From Saturnia japonica (Eukaryota; Arthropoda; Insecta; Lepidoptera; Saturniidae), in the NCBI GenBank assembly GCA_033032175.1, contig CM065304.1, positions 6,448,001 to 6,512,000 on the forward strand: DNA of 64,000 nucleotides, given 5' to 3'. Of the stretch, positions 59,415 to 64,000 are shown in pieces. The first letter of the stretch is position 1. Each line of letters starts with the position of its first letter. Position numbers and translations under genes: made by a program. The notes below the pieces were generated by a model that was given only the letters and a program-made list of their open reading frames with translations, was not told the DNA's origin and searched no databases.

Positions 59415-60600
59415 AAGCACGTACAAAGCTTTGAGAAACTTATTTTAGTTTGTAACTAAGACTTGTGGTTGTAGTATTATACATTATACTTTCAGAAATA
59501 TTTTATATTTATATGAATATCTTATAAGTATGAATTATTCATAAATAGGTTTATAATTTTTTATGTTACCCCTAATTTTAAATTTTGTTTTTAAAATCTC
59601 TCACCCAACACCTTAGGCTTAGCGTGGCACCAACTTGAGCCACATCGTCACTTAATATAATATCAAATCAGATCGTAGCCAAATGCCAAAACCTATAAAA
59701 TTTATAAAAAAGAGTCGTGCAGTCTGTCTGATGTCAAATTAATATAACGCGGTCAAAAACGCGAATTGTTAAACGTCAAATTTTCTATTACAAAGATATG
59801 AATAAAAGTTCAACATACGGATGGAGGTGTAGCAACGTAACCACTAGTGGAAAGTTTTAATTGATTTTACTTATAAGATTTCAAAGTAAAACCAAGCGAA
59901 ACCGTAAAATGCAACTCGAGAGAGCTACGGCGGGCAGGCAGAATTAAGTAGCTGCTAATAACATGTGATCAGGGATGTAACAAAAGTAGGGTATAGAGCA
60001 CATGCCCTGGATACCATTGAAACGGTGTGTAAAGTTCACATATTCTTAAACTTAAAAAAACAGTAACATTTACACATATTCAAATAATTACGAATTGTCC
60101 CGTCGATATTAATGTGATGGCAACCGCTTTTGGATTGATCCCTTGTCTTTGTGGATCGTCACTGCATTAGTCAATATATTTGCCATCAGCCTATTTTAAT
60201 TTCAAACTTTAAGCTGCAAATTTGATGTACCTATGCACCATTTCTGGTGGGTACGACAGACACTGCATGTGATTTGCATGTGTGTGGAACAATGTTTTCA
60301 TTTTGTAATTTACTCATTTTTGCATAATAACTTTGGTGGTGTTTTAATAATATAGATTGATTATTAAACAAATTAAGTAAATCCTAAATGGTAATTACAA
60401 GTTACCTCGAAACCCTCGTTCAAAGATTTAGTAAAATGACCACTAGTATTCAACTAGAATACGACTAATGTTCTTGTACGTGAGGCGTACTAAACATTTC
60501 TAGAATAAAAAGGAAAAAATACTACAATCGTTCAAAAAATAATTTATTGTTTCTTGTTAAGTTAATAAGTAGGTCAATAGTTGTTAATAAACCAATTTTG
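59415..60600. other. Intergenic, nothing firm
   Basis: 59610-59670 has the minus-strand repeat fragment with AGCGTGGCACCAACTTGAGC. The rest is unremarkable. Confidence 0.35.
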
Positions 60601-60604
60601 AAAA

Positions 60605-61085
60605 CATTTATGCGTTCCTCCTTGGTGACCTCAGAAACATGCTTTTGTCTTCAAAAGCCTCTTCTGGTGTTGAAAATTGATGACTGCGTAAATAATTCTT
60701 GATTTTTAAAAACAGAATGAGGTCGCATAGTGCCAGGTCGAGACTGTATGCAGGACGACCCATAGATCCATCGGGAACACAGTTTTTCACACCCAAATGT
60801 TTTTATAGGATTGATTGTATTTGACTCATGCTTATGCCTAAGGATGCCCGAATCTCATGGTAAATAACATGCCCGTTTGTAAAGATCAAACGGCATACAG
60901 AATCAATGTTTTCGTTGTTCACAGCGGTAGATGGACGACCATCACGAAAGTCGTCACTGAGATTAACATGACCGCGTTGGAATTCTAAAAATCAGCAGTT
61001 AACAATCGATTTATATGGTGCTTCATTGCCAAAAGCAGTTTGTAGGCACTTAAAATCGTAGTAAATCATACTACGACAATTTTTA
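60605..61085 (-). pseudogene. mariner transposase, internally deleted
   Basis: On the minus strand: MIYYDFK, LQTAFGNEAPYKSIVNC, a TGA in place of Trp, FQRGHVNLSDDFRDGRPS, HEIRASLGISMSQIQSIL, a TAA, KHLGVKNCVPDGSMG, then directly RPAYSLDLALCDLILFLK and HQFSTPEEAFED. The HTH domain and the third catalytic Asp region (PAYSLDLALCD) are joined without the middle, so about half of the catalytic domain is gone. Terminal repeats not identified. A different mariner lineage from the one at 1279. Confidence 0.85.
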
Positions 61086-61384
61086 AGAGTTAAATCCAAT
61101 GTAACGTAAACACGTAATATTAAAATGGCGACAAAATGTAAATAAGTAAAGTGAAAAATAAATGAAACAAACTGCATTTTAAAGTCCAAGTGTTCCATTT
61201 TCAAATGCCGTAATTAGTTTTTAAATATTTTTAATGTATGTGGCCAGTTCCCCAAAATTAAGCAGTACAATAATTTAGGTATTGAAGAAATACACAATAA
61301 GTAAAATGTCGAAAAGAACCCCAATTACATTTGTTTATACCATCACGACAGTACAACTTCGTTCTATTGTACACTGAATTTTTT

Positions 61385-61578
61385 GGAGAGACGTAGGGCA
61401 TAAAGAAATTTCTTTGGATATTTCTGTCAATTTGCGACAGCCCTACAGAAGATCGTAGCGAAACAGCCTAGTGTTGTGTCGGGAACATGCTAGTGATATG
61501 TATGATGGTATTACCAGCGTCCTTAGGCCACGGTAACTGCTTAATATCAGGTGGGCATTATTCTTGTTTTTCACTTTT
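61385..61578 (+). repeat. Dispersed repeat family D, + copy 2
   Basis: AAAGAAATTTCTTTGGATAT, CTACAGAAGATCGTAGCG, GGCCACGGTAACTGCTTAAT, AGGTGGGCATTATTCTTGTT. The third + side landmark set of family D. Confidence 0.68.
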
Positions 61579-61934
61579 GCTGTATAAAACAATTCCATCG
61601 AAACAACGTACTACCAAATGCGTCTTTATTGAAATAAAATAGTATAATATTTCCATTGCTCCCTTTTATTCCAATAGACACGTGCATAATATGGCAACTC
61701 AGATTCTAAAGCTATGTTCAAACAATAAACTACTCTAATGTTGAAATTAAAAACAATTATATAGTTTGGTAACATTTAAAACGTCAATTAAGTTAGTTTA
61801 TAAGTTAGAAAAAATATTTACAAAATTCCTCAATAATAAAGCTAGGTACCAGTAAACGTGATTTAATGTAAGCATGAAGGCTGGCTATTGTCTTACATTA
61901 CCTCTCCAAAAAGGCACAAAAAACTTTCTTTTTT

Positions 61935-62030
61935 TTATTTATTATGAACTGACTACACTGTTAGCCTTAGGGGCCCAATCCAAAAACAGAGCCGCTGCGG
62001 CTTTTACAGCTTCACTGGACTTGGTCACAA
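61935..62030 (-). repeat. Dispersed repeat family G, minus copy
   Basis: GAACTGACTACACTGTTAGC, CTTAGGGGCCC, GAGCCGCTGCGGCTTTTACA: the complement of 6625-6710, again next to a T run that would be its poly(A) tail. Confidence 0.75.
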
Positions 62031-63377
62031 AAAACTGTTTAGACAACACTTATGACATTCTGTTACTGATTGATATTGTGTTAGGTTACTTTAATCGTAG
62101 AAATGAAATTATTTCGATTAGCGGCCTCTGTACAAACAGTATGAGAATAATTTTGAATGATCAATGATGAGAAATTACACCATTTCCAGTTCATACAGAA
62201 GTAACAATAGAGGGTGCTAAAATGAGAACTATATAAAATAAAATTATGGATTTTGTAAATTACGTTACCAAAGTACAAGTTTGCATTTTGTCACAAAAAC
62301 TCCCTAGATGGTGCTAAAATAAAAATATATAAGTTGCAAATTCCAACACTACAAAAGTAGGAACGAACATTGAAAGTACAAATTTAGAGATGTCAAACTA
62401 ACTCCCTAACAAGAGAGCGAAAATCTTGTCAGAAGATCCAGCTTCGTTTATTTATTAGTTGGGAAAAGGCATCACAACAACCGTGGTGTTTTGTATACGC
62501 GTACGTATTACCTATACGTTTGTAGTTTTTTCAGATGATATTCCCATGGATATTTGAAATGTGCAACGTGATGCCTTAATTGAAATTGATATTGTGAATA
62601 ATGATTGTGAGTACTTGTATGTATATTTTCATAAACTTTATTAAATTAGTGTGTATTTGATAATTTTCTGAATTTAAAAAAAAACGTACATGTGAAGGTT
62701 TCACTTTTACGACGTGTGAATTGCACAGATATTTTTTTTTCTCTTTTCTTTTTGCCCTTATTGATACCCAACTGATAACGTGATAAAATATTTGTATGTG
62801 TGTGTTGAGACCTGGGGGCGGTGACGCCACAGACGCATGGTTGTACTGTGCACAAAAAAAATATCACAACAAGTTTCCACCCACGACTTCGTCTCTGCTA
62901 TTTTTTTTAATTAGCGAATGTTGTACTCGAAACAACGCTGCCTTATATCAACAGGTTAACAAAACTGTTTGTTCCGTTTTTCGTTTTAAAAAAAGTCCAA
63001 ACCTTATAACACGAGATTTCTCTCTCCACTATTTAAAGTTTTACCCTTCATTATAAACATAAGTTTAACACAAAAAATAATAAATACTATTAACGAAACA
63101 GTATCAAATAAGATTATAAAATCGGAGCGCGTCGTCGTTGCGTGACGTAAGCCAGTACGAGACTAAGATGTTAAAAAAAATGGCGTTGCCTACAGTACAA
63201 CACGGGAGCTTGAGGGGAAGTTACAGTGGTAGCGGGCGGAGGGTTGCATTCCAGGCGAGTCTCAACTTATCGCGCACGGGTAGTATATTATTATAATTTT
63301 AATAACCGTCAGAGGAAATTTCAATGCTTAAATAACAGTAACACTGACAAGAAATTACATCTTCAATTTTATGAAAT
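62031..63377. other. Intergenic, nothing recognised
   Basis: 63120-63290 is locally CpG-rich (GAGCGCGTCGTCGTTGCGTG, GTAGCGGGCGGAGGG) and might be a promoter or LTR remnant, but no TATA, initiator or LTR ends are clear. Confidence 0.35.
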
Positions 63378-63900
63378 AACTAGCTGTGCCTGCGGTTTCG
63401 CTCACGTGGACTACATAATGCCCGCATGAATCTTGCTCTCCCGTTCCGGGCTATTTTAAACATAAAATTGCTTATTGTGGGAGTTCCTTATAAGATAGAC
63501 ACGCATACTCTTCCTAGCTTTTTTATAGGTCTTTTTAATGCCTACAATTATGTAGTTTATAAGTTTGCTATATCTCTTATGGTTTATTTAGCGTAAGCCA
63601 TTTAAGCGCCCGAATTGATTCACCTTGACCAGTTTTTTTTATTTGTGCGGAACCCTAACTCTATTCCTAAAATATAAGTAGCCTAAGTTACTCCCTATAA
63701 AATCAGCTATCTACTAGTGAACGTTCCGTCAAAATCGGTCCGACCGTTTCGGAAATTACTCGGAACCAACAGTTAGACAGATAACAATTTGAAAAATAGA
63801 ATTTTTGATATAGGTATCGTATATACTTTCATATGCATTTAGTAAAAAGCTGTTATTTTATTGTAAACAGACACTTCAATTTTATTGACTGTATAGATTA
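63378..63900 (+). repeat. Dispersed retro-repeat family A, + copy 2
   Basis: AACTAGCTGTGCCTGCGGTTT through AAATCGGTCCGACCGTTTCGG, GGTATCGTATATACTTTCAT to GACTGTATAGATTA. Colinear with 21901-22438. The rest of the window (63901-64000) shows nothing. Confidence 0.8.
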
Positions 63901-64000
63901 TATTTGTATAAATCAGTTGGAGTGACTTATTTATATGGAATCACAATACTTACTTATGAAATATAATCTTCTCATTCTTTTTTTTTCGAAAGTAGTTTTT

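Overview
The window is eukaryotic, AT-rich, intron-rich and dense in transposons. It looks like part of a lepidopteran (moth or butterfly) chromosome. The reasons are a TrpA1 channel gene, an insect CUB-family secreted-protein gene, and a repeat set I associate with lepidopteran genomes (mariner and Tc1 elements, Helitron, RTE LINE, tRNA-derived SINE, short LINE/SINE tails). The species cannot be named from the sequence alone. No rRNA gene, convincing tRNA gene or CRISPR array was seen.

There are two confident host genes, both on the + strand. (1) Positions 1-5772 hold the last four exons of a TRPA1-type cation channel, entering the window just after transmembrane helix S6 and running to its stop codon. 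Intron 2 carries a dead mariner. (2) Positions 20369-56957 hold a complete-looking gene in eight exons whose splice phases all agree, giving a 413-residue secreted protein with a Cys-rich N-terminal segment and two CUB-like regions. Its introns are stuffed with mobile DNA. A third, weak gene trace is a THAP-like first exon at 57988-58064.

Between and inside these genes: 5.8-8.3 kb is AT-rich with a CTCG-rich palindromic patch. 8273-11819 is a nearly identical four-copy tandem array of an 888-bp unit. 11.8-13.1 kb has a LINE RNase H remnant followed by a tRNA-derived SINE. 13.8-14.2 kb is a small hAT-like element. 15590-19052 is an RTE LINE with an 8-bp target duplication, itself cut by a 5'-truncated copia fragment with its 3' LTR and by a solo LTR. 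19.1-19.5 kb holds dispersed repeat blocks shared with 48-52 kb.

Within the CUB gene, intron 5 contains a 5.2-kb protein-coding but decayed Helitron (31839-37078) and a near-intact Tc1 element (37229-38726). Intron 7 contains a 3-kb tandem segmental duplication (46002-49021 and 49022-about 52000) and LINE fragments. Downstream lie more LINE/SINE tails, an internally deleted mariner (60605-61085) and a repeat copy at 63378-63900.

The genes do not form a shared pathway. What unites the window is heavy, layered transposon insertion and recent tandem duplication around two intact-looking reading frames.
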